DNA from: Promethearchaeota archaeon
GTDB lineage: Archaea > Asgardarchaeota > Lokiarchaeia > Sigynarchaeales > MK-D1
DNA length: 10,038 nucleotides
Reading direction: 5' to 3'
Assembly (NCBI GenBank): GCA_016839385.1
Contig: JAEOUK010000255.1
Location: 1-10,038 of the forward strand
The translations under genes were made by a program, and so were the position numbers. Each line of letters begins with the position of its first letter. The stretch's first letter is position 1. Under the pieces are notes generated by a model. It saw nothing but the letters and a program-made list of their open reading frames with translations, did no database searches and was not told the DNA's origin. This document shows, in pieces, positions 1-6,469 of the stretch.

Positions 1-321
1 AATTCGGGAATCATTAATTGCATAAGTTAAGATGTCTTTATCTGAGGATTGAACACTAATAAAAAAATCTTTACACGATTTCAAGGTTTTTAGATTAGTT
101 TTTAATTCTTTCAGAGTATTAGGGTAAACTGTAATCTTTCCAAATAGTCGTAAAGAAGATTCCTTTTGCATGTTAGTTAAAATGGTTTCATAGTTCTTGG
201 AGGGGGAGAAGTCCAGCTTTACAATCAAAGTCGTAAATCCTACAAATTTTAATAAATCAAAATGCTGAATTCTCTCTGTTTGTGAGAGATTTTCGCAAAC
301 TACAGATGTATTTACATACAT
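1..321 (-). CDS. rnp3: RNase P protein component 3 (Rpp30), N-terminal part, cut by left edge
   Basis: Reading the minus strand from an ATG at 321 gives 107 codons without a stop up to the window edge, so the C-terminal half is missing. The family is the archaeal/eukaryotic Rpp30 subunit of RNase P, a TIM-barrel-like protein that helps the catalytic RNA remove tRNA 5' leaders. Visible support: an N-terminal segment with GFTTLIVKLDF, a strand around LFGKITVYPNTLKELK, then KDFFISVQSSDKDILTYAINDSRI-like spacing, in which the A-x-x-D-S/R-R-[IV] block resembles the conserved 'A-x-D-x-R-V-D' of Rpp30. Position supports it strongly: in many archaea the gene after L15e and the COG1325 protein is rnp3. 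It begins 6 bases after the preceding stop, so it is almost certainly co-transcribed. The family call rests on motif recall plus gene order, not on a search. Confidence 0.75.
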   Translation of the reverse strand, partial: MYVNTSVVCENLSQTERIQHFDLLKFVGFTTLIVKLDFSPSKNYETILTNMQKESSLRLFGKITVYPNTLKELKTNLKTLKSCKDFFISVQSSDKDILTYAINDSRI

Positions 322-327
322 ACTCGT

Positions 328-789
328 CTAACCCTCAATTAATCCTAATGTACTTAAAAATTCTTTTAATTCCATAAAATTCTTTTTTATATCAAATCGA
401 TGGGTAAGTGGAGTAAATTTTATAAGTACACGAAATGAATCTGATTGAGATGAAATCACTAAATTTTGTTGCGCTAAATCTCGTTTGGAAAAGCGTAGGT
501 GCAAAATTCCCTTTGTATTCATTCTTTGTTCAAGTTCTTCACCGATTTGTATCTTGTTATGATCAGTTAATTTCGAAATGATATTGTGTAAAATCGCTAG
601 ATTTGATGAAGTATTAGTAGAGCTATACTCTAATGTAGTTATTGGATTAGTGTATCCTCCTGATACAGTATGGGTTTCTATATCTTTATCGTTTAAAAAA
701 GGAATTAAATAAGAAAAACACACTCTTAGTTTAGAAAGAGATTCAGTGGCATTGGAATTTGCATTTATTTTAATTGATTGAATTTCCAT
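328..789 (-). CDS. COG1325-type RNA-binding protein of the exosome superoperon
   Basis: A 153-residue protein resembling the archaeal COG1325 family, a small predicted RNA-binding protein often labelled a putative exosome-associated factor; its biochemical role is not well established. Seen in the sequence: a central glycine-rich turn SGGYTNPITTLE (residues 43-54) and a later segment EELEQRMNTKGILHLRFSKR (84-103), which correspond to the family pattern G-x-x-G-N-P-I and 'ERR-D-x-x-G-x-L-x-[LI]-R-F-x-K'. The reading frame extends upstream to an ATG at 858, but that would overlap L15e by 56 bases. The ATG at 789 leaves a 13-base gap after the L15e stop and matches the family N-terminus, so I chose it. 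No clear GGTGA site precedes it, which suggests translation coupled to L15e. It lies between L15e and Rpp30, the standard archaeal order. Confidence 0.78.
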   Translation of the reverse strand: MEIQSIKINANSNATESLSKLRVCFSYLIPFLNDKDIETHTVSGGYTNPITTLEYSSTNTSSNLAILHNIISKLTDHNKIQIGEELEQRMNTKGILHLRFSKRDLAQQNLVISSQSDSFRVLIKFTPLTHRFDIKKNFMELKEFLSTLGLIEG

Positions 790-802
790 ACTACAAGACC
801 AG

Positions 803-1390
803 TTATTTACCACGGTTCCTATTTGCTTGTAAGGAAGGTCGAATCTTTTCTGCACCAATTCCCTTATTTCGAAGCCCTCTGCCCCGTTTACCTGCAGAAG
901 TTAATCCTCGAGGAGATCGTCGTTTATTTTTTGGTTTTGAAATCCATTTCATGTTTGGATCTGACATGATTCTAGGATGATGTGGATCAACCATTATCAC
1001 TTCATACCATTTATGGCGACCGTCTTCTATCAAGTAATAGGAATTTAATGTTACTAGGTTTGGATATCTTTTTGATGCTCTTTCTTCTGCTATTCGCTGA
1101 AGGTTCTTCTTTGCAGTGATTTTCGTCACACCTAAATTACCAGGTTTTCGTCCCATTGTTGGACGAAGTTTTCTCATAGATCCTTTTCGAATTTTTGATC
1201 TCACTACGATGAATCCTTGTTTAGCTTTATAACCCAAGGTTCTAGCTCGGGAGAGATTCGAAGGGCGTTCAATTCGATGTACGGATGGTGAGCTCCTCAA
1301 TTCGATTAAAAGATGCCAATTTGAAGAAGGATATGTGTTCTCCTGTTTTTGAAAAGTTTCACTGATATACCTGTAAGCACTTTTTGTCAT
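803..1390 (-). CDS. rpl15e: 50S ribosomal protein L15e
   Basis: A 195-residue basic protein of the L15e family, a large-subunit ribosomal protein shared by archaea and eukaryotes and absent from bacteria. Diagnostic segments include RPSNLSRARTLGYKAKQGF (residues about 42-60), a lysine/arginine-rich stretch KIRKGSMRKLRPTMGRKP, the ASKRYPNLVTLNSYYL block with Y-x-V-x-M-V-D-P-H-H-P-R-I soon after, and the C-terminal GLTSAGKRGRGLRNKG region. Length fits the family (about 185-205). The ATG at 1390 is preceded by a good GGTGA site five bases upstream. It is the first of three closely spaced minus-strand genes (gaps of 13 and 6 bases), the head of the archaeal exosome/RNase P superoperon. The 55-base gap to the gene upstream could hold its own promoter, but I see only a weak A/T-rich TATA-like stretch. 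Confidence 0.97.
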   Translation of the reverse strand: MTKSAYRYISETFQKQENTYPSSNWHLLIELRSSPSVHRIERPSNLSRARTLGYKAKQGFIVVRSKIRKGSMRKLRPTMGRKPGNLGVTKITAKKNLQRIAEERASKRYPNLVTLNSYYLIEDGRHKWYEVIMVDPHHPRIMSDPNMKWISKPKNKRRSPRGLTSAGKRGRGLRNKGIGAEKIRPSLQANRNRGK

Positions 1391-1395
1391 TTATG

Positions 1396-1400
1396 TCACC
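1396..1400 (-). promoter_or_regulatory. Shine-Dalgarno site of rpl15e
   Basis: Minus strand reads GGTGA five bases before the ATG at 1390, an exact match to the complement of the archaeal 16S rRNA 3' tail (ATCACCTCC). It fixes the L15e start. Confidence 0.8.
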
Positions 1401-1445
1401 AGCAGTGGGGATCAATACGCAATAAATTAAAAATTTTGCTATATT

Positions 1446-1889
1446 TTAGACAGAATTCCTCTTAGTACGATAAGTTTTCTCGTAGTAGCCCCATTCTTTT
1501 TTTTGACCGAAATGCCGAACGCCGTATTTTTTACATAAATCTCTCAGTTTATTTGCTTGTTCTTCTGTGATTTCGTGAATTTTTAATTGATAATCTATAA
1601 TTTCAAATGCTTCTTCATCAGTTGAACATCGTCTGAGAAAATCTTCAGTTCTAGGTAAGAATAGTTCAGTATCGGGATCGTATCGGGATTGAATTGCTTT
1701 TTTTACTTCATCCCGTGTTCGTAGGGGATCTTCAGGTTTAGATATAGTTTGGTTCTCAGAAAATTCTTGGGATTTGGTGAGTTCTTCAGCAAGATTAGGT
1801 AAAAGAGTTTCAATTTCGTCCCGAGAATACTCAATGGATCGTTTATCCTTACTAATTTTTGCTTTTTTGTTACTATCTTTCTCGTACAT
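1446..1889 (-). CDS. DUF2095-like conserved archaeal protein
   Basis: A 147-residue soluble, highly charged protein with no membrane segment. From memory it resembles DUF2095 (COG4031), an archaeal family without assigned function. The matching parts are the short N-terminal helix ETLLPNLAEEL (residues 27-37), the middle EDFLRRCSTDEEAFEIIDYQ (82-101) and the C-terminal block GQKKEWGYYEKTYR (128-141). The first 25 residues are lysine-rich and poorly conserved-looking. It starts 57 bases after the TFB stop. The gap contains a T-rich box on the minus strand that could be a TATA element, so it may be transcribed both with TFB and alone. An ATG 13 bases further upstream is out of frame. Its place between a basal transcription factor and a ribosomal protein gene suggests an information-processing role, but that is only guilt by association. 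Confidence 0.7.
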   Translation of the reverse strand: MYEKDSNKKAKISKDKRSIEYSRDEIETLLPNLAEELTKSQEFSENQTISKPEDPLRTRDEVKKAIQSRYDPDTELFLPRTEDFLRRCSTDEEAFEIIDYQLKIHEITEEQANKLRDLCKKYGVRHFGQKKEWGYYEKTYRTKRNSV

Positions 1890-1923
1890 TAATATTATTC
1901 ATAATTACGCAAGGAATAAGAAC

Positions 1924-1934
1924 TTGCGGATAAA
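1924..1934. repeat. 11-base motif, copy 1 (TTGCGGATAAA), upstream of the DUF2095-like gene
   Basis: The same 11 bases occur again at 2925-2935 upstream of TFB. On the minus strand it reads TTTATCCGCAA. Here it lies 35-45 bases before the ATG at 1889, with a T8-type tract just before it, so it could overlap a TATA/upstream promoter element. Could be chance; only two copies were noticed. Confidence 0.35.
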
Positions 1935-1946
1935 AAAAGGGATGGA

Positions 1947-2849
1947 TTAATTATTGATGAAAGAGAGAAATTCTTTATATCGGGATCGTAAAGTAACTTC
2001 AGTGACTCCGATAGTTCGAGCTATACGACTTTGACTTTTTGCTTCATGTAAAGTTTGGGAAGCTAAGTAAATTGCTGCAGCAACAAGTCCTTTTGGATCT
2101 TTTCCACTTGTAGTCATTCGTTTACTGAATTTGTTTAGTAATTCTACTGCGGATTTTTCAACCTCTAATGAAAGACCTAATTCATCCGAGTATTTTGGAA
2201 TCAACATAACGGGATCCATAGCAGGAACTTTTAATTCCAATTCTCGAATTATGATGCGATAACATCTACGAATATCTCGAGGAGTGCAAGTAGTTTGATC
2301 CACCAATTCCTGTAAAGTTCGAGGTATTTTTTCTTTTCGACAAGCATAATATAGAGATGCTGCTACCATCGCTTTGATGGATCTTCCCCTCAGTAATTTG
2401 AGATTGAAAGCTTTTCGATAAATTTTAGCAGCTAATTCTTTAACTCTTAACGGTAAATTTAAATTACTCCCAATTCGTTTGATTTCAGTTGTAGCAATTA
2501 GCAAATTTCGTTTATTCCAGCTCATACGTGAATTCCATTTTATTACTCGTTTCATTCGCTGAGACATCTTTGCTTTTGGATCAATAATTGTAGATAATCC
2601 CATGTCAGGCAACAAAACGGAGATTGGAGAACCTGTCCGTTCTCGTTTCTCTTTTTCTTCTTGAGTAAATGCTCTTCGATCATTTCGTTCAATATCAGGA
2701 ATATGATCATCGATTACTAATCCACAATTACTACATATAGTTTCCCCCCTATGCGCATCTGATATTATAAATTCGCTATGACATTCAGGACAACATTGGA
2801 ATTTTTTTTTTGTTTCCAATGCGGTTGAGGTGGATTTGATATCTTCCAT
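1947..2849 (-). CDS. tfb: Transcription initiation factor IIB (TFB)
   Basis: A 300-residue TFB, the archaeal counterpart of TFIIB, which binds TBP-TATA and the BRE and recruits RNA polymerase. Domains in order: a zinc ribbon with C20-x2-C23 and C39-x2-C42; the B-reader/B-linker region, RRAFTQEEKEKRERTGSP (58-75) followed by DMGLSTIID (82-90); then two cyclin-like repeats, about 107-203 and 204-297. Repeat 1 contains ASLYYACRKEKIPRTLQEL (164-182); repeat 2 ends with the helix-turn-helix that reads the BRE, ARTIGVTEVTLRSRYKEF (277-294). Length is normal. All four zinc ligands are present. Where many TFBs have H-D-x-G-L-S-T, this one has P-D-M-G-L-S-T. The ATG at 2849 has GTGA seven bases upstream. 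TFB leads the minus-strand block; about 350 bases of intergenic DNA lie upstream. Several archaea carry multiple TFBs, and whether this is the main one cannot be told here. Confidence 0.97.
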   Translation of the reverse strand: MEDIKSTSTALETKKKFQCCPECHSEFIISDAHRGETICSNCGLVIDDHIPDIERNDRRAFTQEEKEKRERTGSPISVLLPDMGLSTIIDPKAKMSQRMKRVIKWNSRMSWNKRNLLIATTEIKRIGSNLNLPLRVKELAAKIYRKAFNLKLLRGRSIKAMVAASLYYACRKEKIPRTLQELVDQTTCTPRDIRRCYRIIIRELELKVPAMDPVMLIPKYSDELGLSLEVEKSAVELLNKFSKRMTTSGKDPKGLVAAAIYLASQTLHEAKSQSRIARTIGVTEVTLRSRYKEFLSFINN

Positions 2850-3204
2850 TTTTTATTCACAATAAATAGTGTTATTGAATTATTAAAACGACCCTACCGA
2901 TTTTTTATGTTTTTTAGTTTTTATTTGCGGATAAATCTGTGATAGGACCATGTGATGTAATAGTAAGTTCTGATCAGAATGTCCATTTGATGAATTTCAA
3001 TCAATTTTATTTGTTTGTTTTTTGTGAAAGAATTACCAGAAGTGTTTAGGTGTGTTAATTTTTCCCAAAGGGATCCTTTCAGCCGGGTTGATCGTTATCT
3101 CACATACAGCAGTAGTTTTACGCATATAAACATTTCTATACAATTTGTCCACCATTCATTTTGAATGTGACTATTACGTGCATGTTACTCTAAGGAGTTT
3201 CAGA
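2850..3204. other. Intergenic region between TFB and the gamma-carbonic-anhydrase-like gene
   Basis: About 355 bases with no convincing gene on either strand. It must hold the TFB promoter: on the minus strand there are T/A-rich stretches near 2900-2935 and a GTGA ribosome-binding site at 2857-2860. It also contains the second 11-base motif (2925-2935), a perfect 10-base palindrome TCTGATCAGA (2969-2978) and a small hairpin CATTCA-ttt-TGAATG (3153-3167), which could mark the transcript end of the gene at 3205-3780. I see no tRNA or rRNA here. Confidence 0.5.
2925..2935. repeat. 11-base motif, copy 2 (TTGCGGATAAA), upstream of TFB
   Basis: Identical to 1924-1934 and in the same orientation relative to the downstream minus-strand gene, but farther from the start codon (76-86 bases). 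Possible shared promoter element of TFB and the DUF2095-like gene, or coincidence in A/T-rich DNA; the CCG core makes pure low-complexity chance less likely. Confidence 0.35.
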
Positions 3205-3780
3205 TTATCTGTTGAGTAATAGTTTCACAAAATCTGTAAACGTCAGCATATATGGTTGTGCATGAGGTAATTGGTGTTGAATTTTCATAAAGAGCTCTGA
3301 GAAATGTTCTGCTCGTTCTTTATGTTTAATCACATCATTTCGAGTTTGTTCACGTATTTTTTGTACAGGATCTCCTGTAAGAATGGAACGTGATTCAATT
3401 GTTAATCCAGGAGGTACAACACTGTCTTTTAATAATATAACACCTTCACCCAGCGAAGATCGTTCATGAATTAGACAATTTTGCGAAACTAATACAAAAT
3501 CTTCGAAATAGCATCCAAAAATTGTAGCTCCAGTTTCGATAATAGAATAGTTACCTGTGTTTATTGGTGCCTTATCGGAACGGGTAAATAAAATGACTCC
3601 GTCAAAAATAGTGCAGTATTCACCTACAATTATGGGAGAATATTCTGCACGTATAATGCATCCTGGCCAAATGACTGAGTTTTTACCGATTCGTACATCT
3701 CCAATTAAAGTTGCACTAGGGCTAACAAAAGCTCCATCTTCTATTGTAGGGCTCTTTCCTCTATATTCTAACAATGGCAT
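3205..3780 (-). CDS. Gamma-carbonic-anhydrase-like left-handed beta-helix protein, zinc ligands missing
   Basis: A 191-residue hexapeptide-repeat protein. Recurrent [LIV]-x4 turns run from about residue 11 to 137 (IEDGAFVSPSATLIGDVRIG, then VIWPGCIIRAE and so on), followed by an alpha-helical C-terminus (about 138-191), the layout of gamma-class carbonic anhydrases and their relatives. The core motif I-R-G-D appears as I43-R44-A45-E46. The three zinc histidines of the family are not there: by alignment from memory they fall at F65 (D-G-V-I-L-F in place of D-N-S-V-I-H), T83 and F88 (I-E-T-G-A-T-I-F-G-C in place of I-G-H-N-A-V-L-H-G-C). It is therefore probably not a carbonic anhydrase but a structural or binding member. 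It has its own TATA box close upstream, giving a very short leader. The NIF3-like gene lies 56 bases upstream on the same strand. Confidence 0.82.
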   Translation of the reverse strand: MPLLEYRGKSPTIEDGAFVSPSATLIGDVRIGKNSVIWPGCIIRAEYSPIIVGEYCTIFDGVILFTRSDKAPINTGNYSIIETGATIFGCYFEDFVLVSQNCLIHERSSLGEGVILLKDSVVPPGLTIESRSILTGDPVQKIREQTRNDVIKHKERAEHFSELFMKIQHQLPHAQPYMLTFTDFVKLLLNR

Positions 3781-3807
3781 GTAAGTTTTTTTCTCCTAGT
3801 TCTCTTA

Positions 3808-3817
3808 AGTATATACT
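3808..3817 (-). promoter_or_regulatory. TATA box of the gamma-carbonic-anhydrase-like gene
   Basis: AGTATATACT, a perfect palindrome in the gap after the NIF3-like gene. Its centre is about 32 bases before the ATG at 3780. With the usual 25-27-base TATA-to-start distance, transcription would begin near 3786, leaving a leader of only a few bases. Confidence 0.5.
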
Positions 3818-3836
3818 GTAGTATCATAATCCAGCC

Positions 3837-4637
3837 TTAATGATTTTGTTTCCGAATATAAGTACATAATTCAGTAAAAGAGGGTAAATATTCAAATTCG
3901 ATACGAGGGAATTCCACTGATAAAAAGGTAGATAATCTTTTCATAGAAATTTCTGCTATTGTTTGAGATGGCAAATAAATATAAGACATATTGTAAAAAT
4001 GGATAATGTGGAGGAGATCTGGAGTAATTGTGGAAGCAATTATACAATCGCATTGGTTTTCTTTTGCAGTACGTACTGATTTTAAGTTCATATGTTGAAA
4101 TGGTGAAACTAAGATTTTTTTCAGGATTTTTATTCTTATAATGGCTTGAATATAATCTAAATTCAAGACGCGGTGGAATTTTGATAATAGATCCTCAAAA
4201 CTGACTCCAGTAGTGCTTTCATATATCATTCCAAAGCATTTTGAATGATTGTCTAATAAAGGATTATCGAACTTAAAACCAATGATTTGTCCGAGATATC
4301 CAATTGATCCTTCTGGAATGTAGTGCCAACTTTCAGGAATAATTACAAGGATAATTCGATATTGAAGTAGAATTAATAAGAATTTTTGCATTTGTTCGTC
4401 AATATTCGTTAGAGAACTACATGGAAGACCATGGTTACATATAATAATATTGCATTTTGTTTTCTTAGCATGGACGAGTGTTTTTAATGAGATGTTTTGA
4501 GTGATCAAAACTTTTTTCACAGGTTTTACAGACAATTCATGTTGAGAACAAAGTTGAAATATTAGATTGTTTGGAAATCCAAAATCCGTTCTTTGTAGTA
4601 AATTTTCAAGATAATCAATTATTGTTTTGAGTAACAA
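3837..4637 (-). CDS. NIF3-family (DUF34) protein with degenerate metal site
   Basis: A 266-residue protein with the overall plan of NIF3/DUF34 proteins (typical length about 250), which are widespread, usually bind two metal ions, and lack a firmly settled function. Matching segments: N-terminal DYLENLLQRTDFGFPNNLIF, KKVLITQNISLKTLVHAKK (41-59) with CNIIICNHGLP (62-72) where the family has D-L-I-[IV]-x-H-H-P; CFGMIYESTTGVSFEDLLSKFHRVL (134-158), like the G-x-G-x-[IV]-G...E-L stretch; and a C-terminal CDCIIASTITPDLLHI and LPSQTIAEISMKRL. Metal ligands are mostly lost: H-H-P is N68-H69-G70, H-T-N-x-D is absent near 101-110, and G-H-x-x-T-E is S-Q-T-I-A-E (only E229 kept). The start is a TTG at 4637. 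A stop two codons upstream and no ATG in the first 60 codons force it; GGCGA eight bases before may serve as the ribosome site. Confidence 0.75.
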   Translation of the reverse strand: MLLKTIIDYLENLLQRTDFGFPNNLIFQLCSQHELSVKPVKKVLITQNISLKTLVHAKKTKCNIIICNHGLPCSSLTNIDEQMQKFLLILLQYRIILVIIPESWHYIPEGSIGYLGQIIGFKFDNPLLDNHSKCFGMIYESTTGVSFEDLLSKFHRVLNLDYIQAIIRIKILKKILVSPFQHMNLKSVRTAKENQCDCIIASTITPDLLHIIHFYNMSYIYLPSQTIAEISMKRLSTFLSVEFPRIEFEYLPSFTELCTYIRKQNH

Positions 4638-4662
4638 ACTTCAAGTCGCCAAAATTGGATTG

Positions 4663-4676
4663 ATTTTAATTAAAAT
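4663..4676. repeat. 14-base palindrome in the NIF3-like/HIT divergent promoter region
   Basis: ATTTTAATTAAAAT is perfectly self-complementary and lies 26-39 bases before the TTG start of the NIF3-like gene. It could be its TATA element, giving a leader of only about 7 bases, or just A/T-rich sequence. A second candidate TATA stretch on the minus strand lies near 4693-4705. Confidence 0.3.
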
Positions 4677-4819
4677 GATCAAAAGGAATTTTTATTTAAA
4701 TTAAAAGAGTGGGTTGAAAAAGAACGATCTTTATTCTTTCTGGGAAGTGGATATCTTAACAAAGTAGATTTTAACTAAGTGAGCTCCCAGTACCTTATCA
4801 TATGAAATTACATCTATGA

Positions 4820-4828
4820 TTTTATATG
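4820..4828 (+). promoter_or_regulatory. TATA box of the HIT gene
   Basis: TTTTATATG lies about 50 bases before the chosen ATG (4875), placing transcription start near 4850. That is downstream of the alternative TTG codon at 4842, which argues against the longer reading. Confidence 0.45.
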
Positions 4829-4874
4829 AGATTGCTTTTATTTGAATAACAATAAATATGTATATGTGAATTCT

Positions 4875-5291
4875 ATGCAAGATGAAAGCTGTATATTCTG
4901 TAAAATAATTCGCGGAGAAATTCCTTCATTTAAAGTTCATGAAGATTCCCATTGTATAGCATTTTTGGATATTGCTCCATTTGCGAAAGGTCATTCTATT
5001 CTAGTCCCGCGAAATCATTATAATAACTTACTAGATTTTCCTGAAGAAGAAATGGAAAATTATTTCTCTAGCTTAAAAAAACTCACTGCGAAAATAAAAG
5101 AGAAATTAGGAGCAGATGGAATTAATATCATACAAAATAACTATTCAGCTGCTGGTCAAGTGGTTAATCACCTTCACTTTCACATAATTCCTCGTTGGAA
5201 AGACGATCGGAGATTTCCCCTACGTGTGAAAAAGCTAGATCTGTCAAAAGAAGAATTAAGCGAAATTCTTAAAAAAATAAATGAATCATGA
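4875..5291 (+). CDS. HIT-family nucleotide hydrolase/transferase (HINT-like)
   Basis: A 138-residue histidine-triad protein. HINT-type HIT proteins hydrolyse nucleoside phosphoramidates or dinucleotide-type substrates in the cytoplasm through a nucleotidylated histidine. Visible: the N-terminal C6-I-F-C9-K-I-I-x-G-E-I-P motif; E-D-x-x-x-x-A-F-L-D-I-x-P and K-G-H-x-L-V-P-R-x-H (H48), where C6, C9, H48 and H99 would form the family's zinc site; and the triad N-H99-L-H101-F-H103-I-I-P-R-W with H101 as expected nucleophile. All key residues are intact. The frame extends 11 codons upstream to a TTG at 4842, but the ATG at 4875 has GTGA five bases before it and matches the usual short HIT N-terminus. 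The PAP2-like gene follows after 18 bases, so the two are likely one transcript, divergent from the NIF3-like gene. Confidence 0.95.
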   Translation: MQDESCIFCKIIRGEIPSFKVHEDSHCIAFLDIAPFAKGHSILVPRNHYNNLLDFPEEEMENYFSSLKKLTAKIKEKLGADGINIIQNNYSAAGQVVNHLHFHIIPRWKDDRRFPLRVKKLDLSKEELSEILKKINES

Positions 5292-5309
5292 TCAAATAGG
5301 TCGATAATA

Positions 5310-6338
5310 GTGCAAAAAACCGATTATTCTCAGTTTAGATCATTCGTGCTTAGTGAACTTGAGCATCTTCAGAGTTCAAGCAAGTCTAGAAATAAAACCT
5401 ATTTTCTTTGGATTGTTAGTTTAATAATCTCTGCAATCATGCTAATTCTCAGTGCACTTAATGGCTGTGAAATCGATTGGAGAATTACTGCTTTTCTTCA
5501 CGATTTATTTAATTCTAATTCGGTTTTAATATCTATAGGAAACATTTTCCAATATTCTTATTTTATTACATTAATCGGTGTTTTTGTTTCATTAATAATT
5601 ATTATATTATATTTAAATCCAAAAACAAAATCCCGGATTCGTTTTGGCTCCAGATACGCCGTTTTATTTATATTAGTATTGAGTTTTAGTATTTTTGATA
5701 GTCTGATCTTACAAGTAATCGTAAATCGGGTTCCATATAATCCTTCAATTTCAAGTTTGCATCCATATTTTATAGTTAATCCCTCCTGGGAAGGTATATG
5801 GGTGACTAGTTTTCCTAACAACAATGTTTTACTTTCAGGATTTTTTATATTACTTCCTGTACTGTTTGGAAATCGAGGGGCTGTTTTCAAATGGATTTTT
5901 GGAATTTTATCTGGATCAGTTATAATTGTAATCGCATTCACAGAAATTGGATTCAATTACGCTTGGTTTTCTGATGTTTTTGCTTCAATTGGAATTTTTC
6001 TATTTTGGAGTTGGTTTTTTTATTGGCATATCTTATTCATAAAGGATGGGGAAAATACAGAACATCTTAAAAAACTTACAGTTCTGTTTTCTAAGGCTTA
6101 TAAAAAGATCATCGATGCAAAATCTGTTCAGAATACTGGAAATTTAGACGATTGTAAAATTCTTTTAAACGAAGCGAAAGAAATTCTTAACAATTCTATT
6201 AGTTCTATTCAAAATATTTCCGGAGATAATTCGAAATTTCTTGATCGGAATAAGTACTGGAAGTTTATCGTTTCGTCGTTAATAATAGAACTTGAAAACA
6301 AAACTGTTCAAAGTAAAAAATGGTTATATATTTTTTAG
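5310..6338 (+). CDS. PAP2-like multi-spanning membrane protein, catalytic residues lost, with cytosolic helical tail
   Basis: A 342-residue membrane protein. Hydrophobic segments appear at about 31-50, 83-101, 116-138, 172-188, 193-211 and 223-245, then a soluble, helix-prone C-terminus (246-342). Order and spacing resemble the PAP2 (phosphatidic acid phosphatase type 2) fold, but the three signature motifs are eroded. K-x6-R-P corresponds to L134...R140-V-P142; P-S-G-H corresponds to P169-N-N-N172; S-R-x5-H-x3-D corresponds to T211-E-x5-A218-x3-D222. Both catalytic histidines are gone and only the final aspartate, in S-D-V-F-A-S, remains. It is thus a probable non-catalytic relative, or a different membrane family with a chance resemblance. 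The start is GTG at 5310, with AGGTCGA a few bases before. It lies 18 bases after the HIT gene. T-rich DNA after the stop may end the transcript. Confidence 0.6.
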   Translation: MQKTDYSQFRSFVLSELEHLQSSSKSRNKTYFLWIVSLIISAIMLILSALNGCEIDWRITAFLHDLFNSNSVLISIGNIFQYSYFITLIGVFVSLIIIILYLNPKTKSRIRFGSRYAVLFILVLSFSIFDSLILQVIVNRVPYNPSISSLHPYFIVNPSWEGIWVTSFPNNNVLLSGFFILLPVLFGNRGAVFKWIFGILSGSVIIVIAFTEIGFNYAWFSDVFASIGIFLFWSWFFYWHILFIKDGENTEHLKKLTVLFSKAYKKIIDAKSVQNTGNLDDCKILLNEAKEILNNSISSIQNISGDNSKFLDRNKYWKFIVSSLIIELENKTVQSKKWLYIF

Positions 6339-6438
6339 ATGGATTTATTTTTCAATAGGTTTTTAATTTTCGTTGGTGTAGCATTAATATTGGATTGAGA
6401 GTGTTTACCATCTTATTCAAATAATCCATGGGGGATTT

Positions 6439-6450
6439 GATATATATATC
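6439..6450 (+). promoter_or_regulatory. Strong TATA box before the 62-residue gene
   Basis: GATATATATATC, a perfect 12-base palindrome centred about 25 bases before the ATG at 6470. With normal archaeal TATA-to-start spacing, transcription would begin at or within a base or two of the ATG, implying a leaderless mRNA. Confidence 0.55.
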
Positions 6451-6469
6451 TAAAATTTAGGGTATTAAA

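Noticed and set aside
774..980. Plus-strand ORFs opposite the start of the COG1325-like gene and the end of L15e
   Set aside because: Shadows of the L15e and COG1325-like genes, which are far better supported on the minus strand.
2952..2993. C/D-box guide RNA: GTGATGT, then CTGA 11 bases later, then TTGATGA 13 bases after that
   Set aside because: The first box deviates in its last base, there is no terminal CTGA (box D) at the right distance, and no closing stem; not enough to call.
5558..5956. 132-codon minus-strand ORF inside the PAP2-like gene
   Set aside because: Antisense to a well-supported membrane protein; its composition is what the complement of hydrophobic codons would give.
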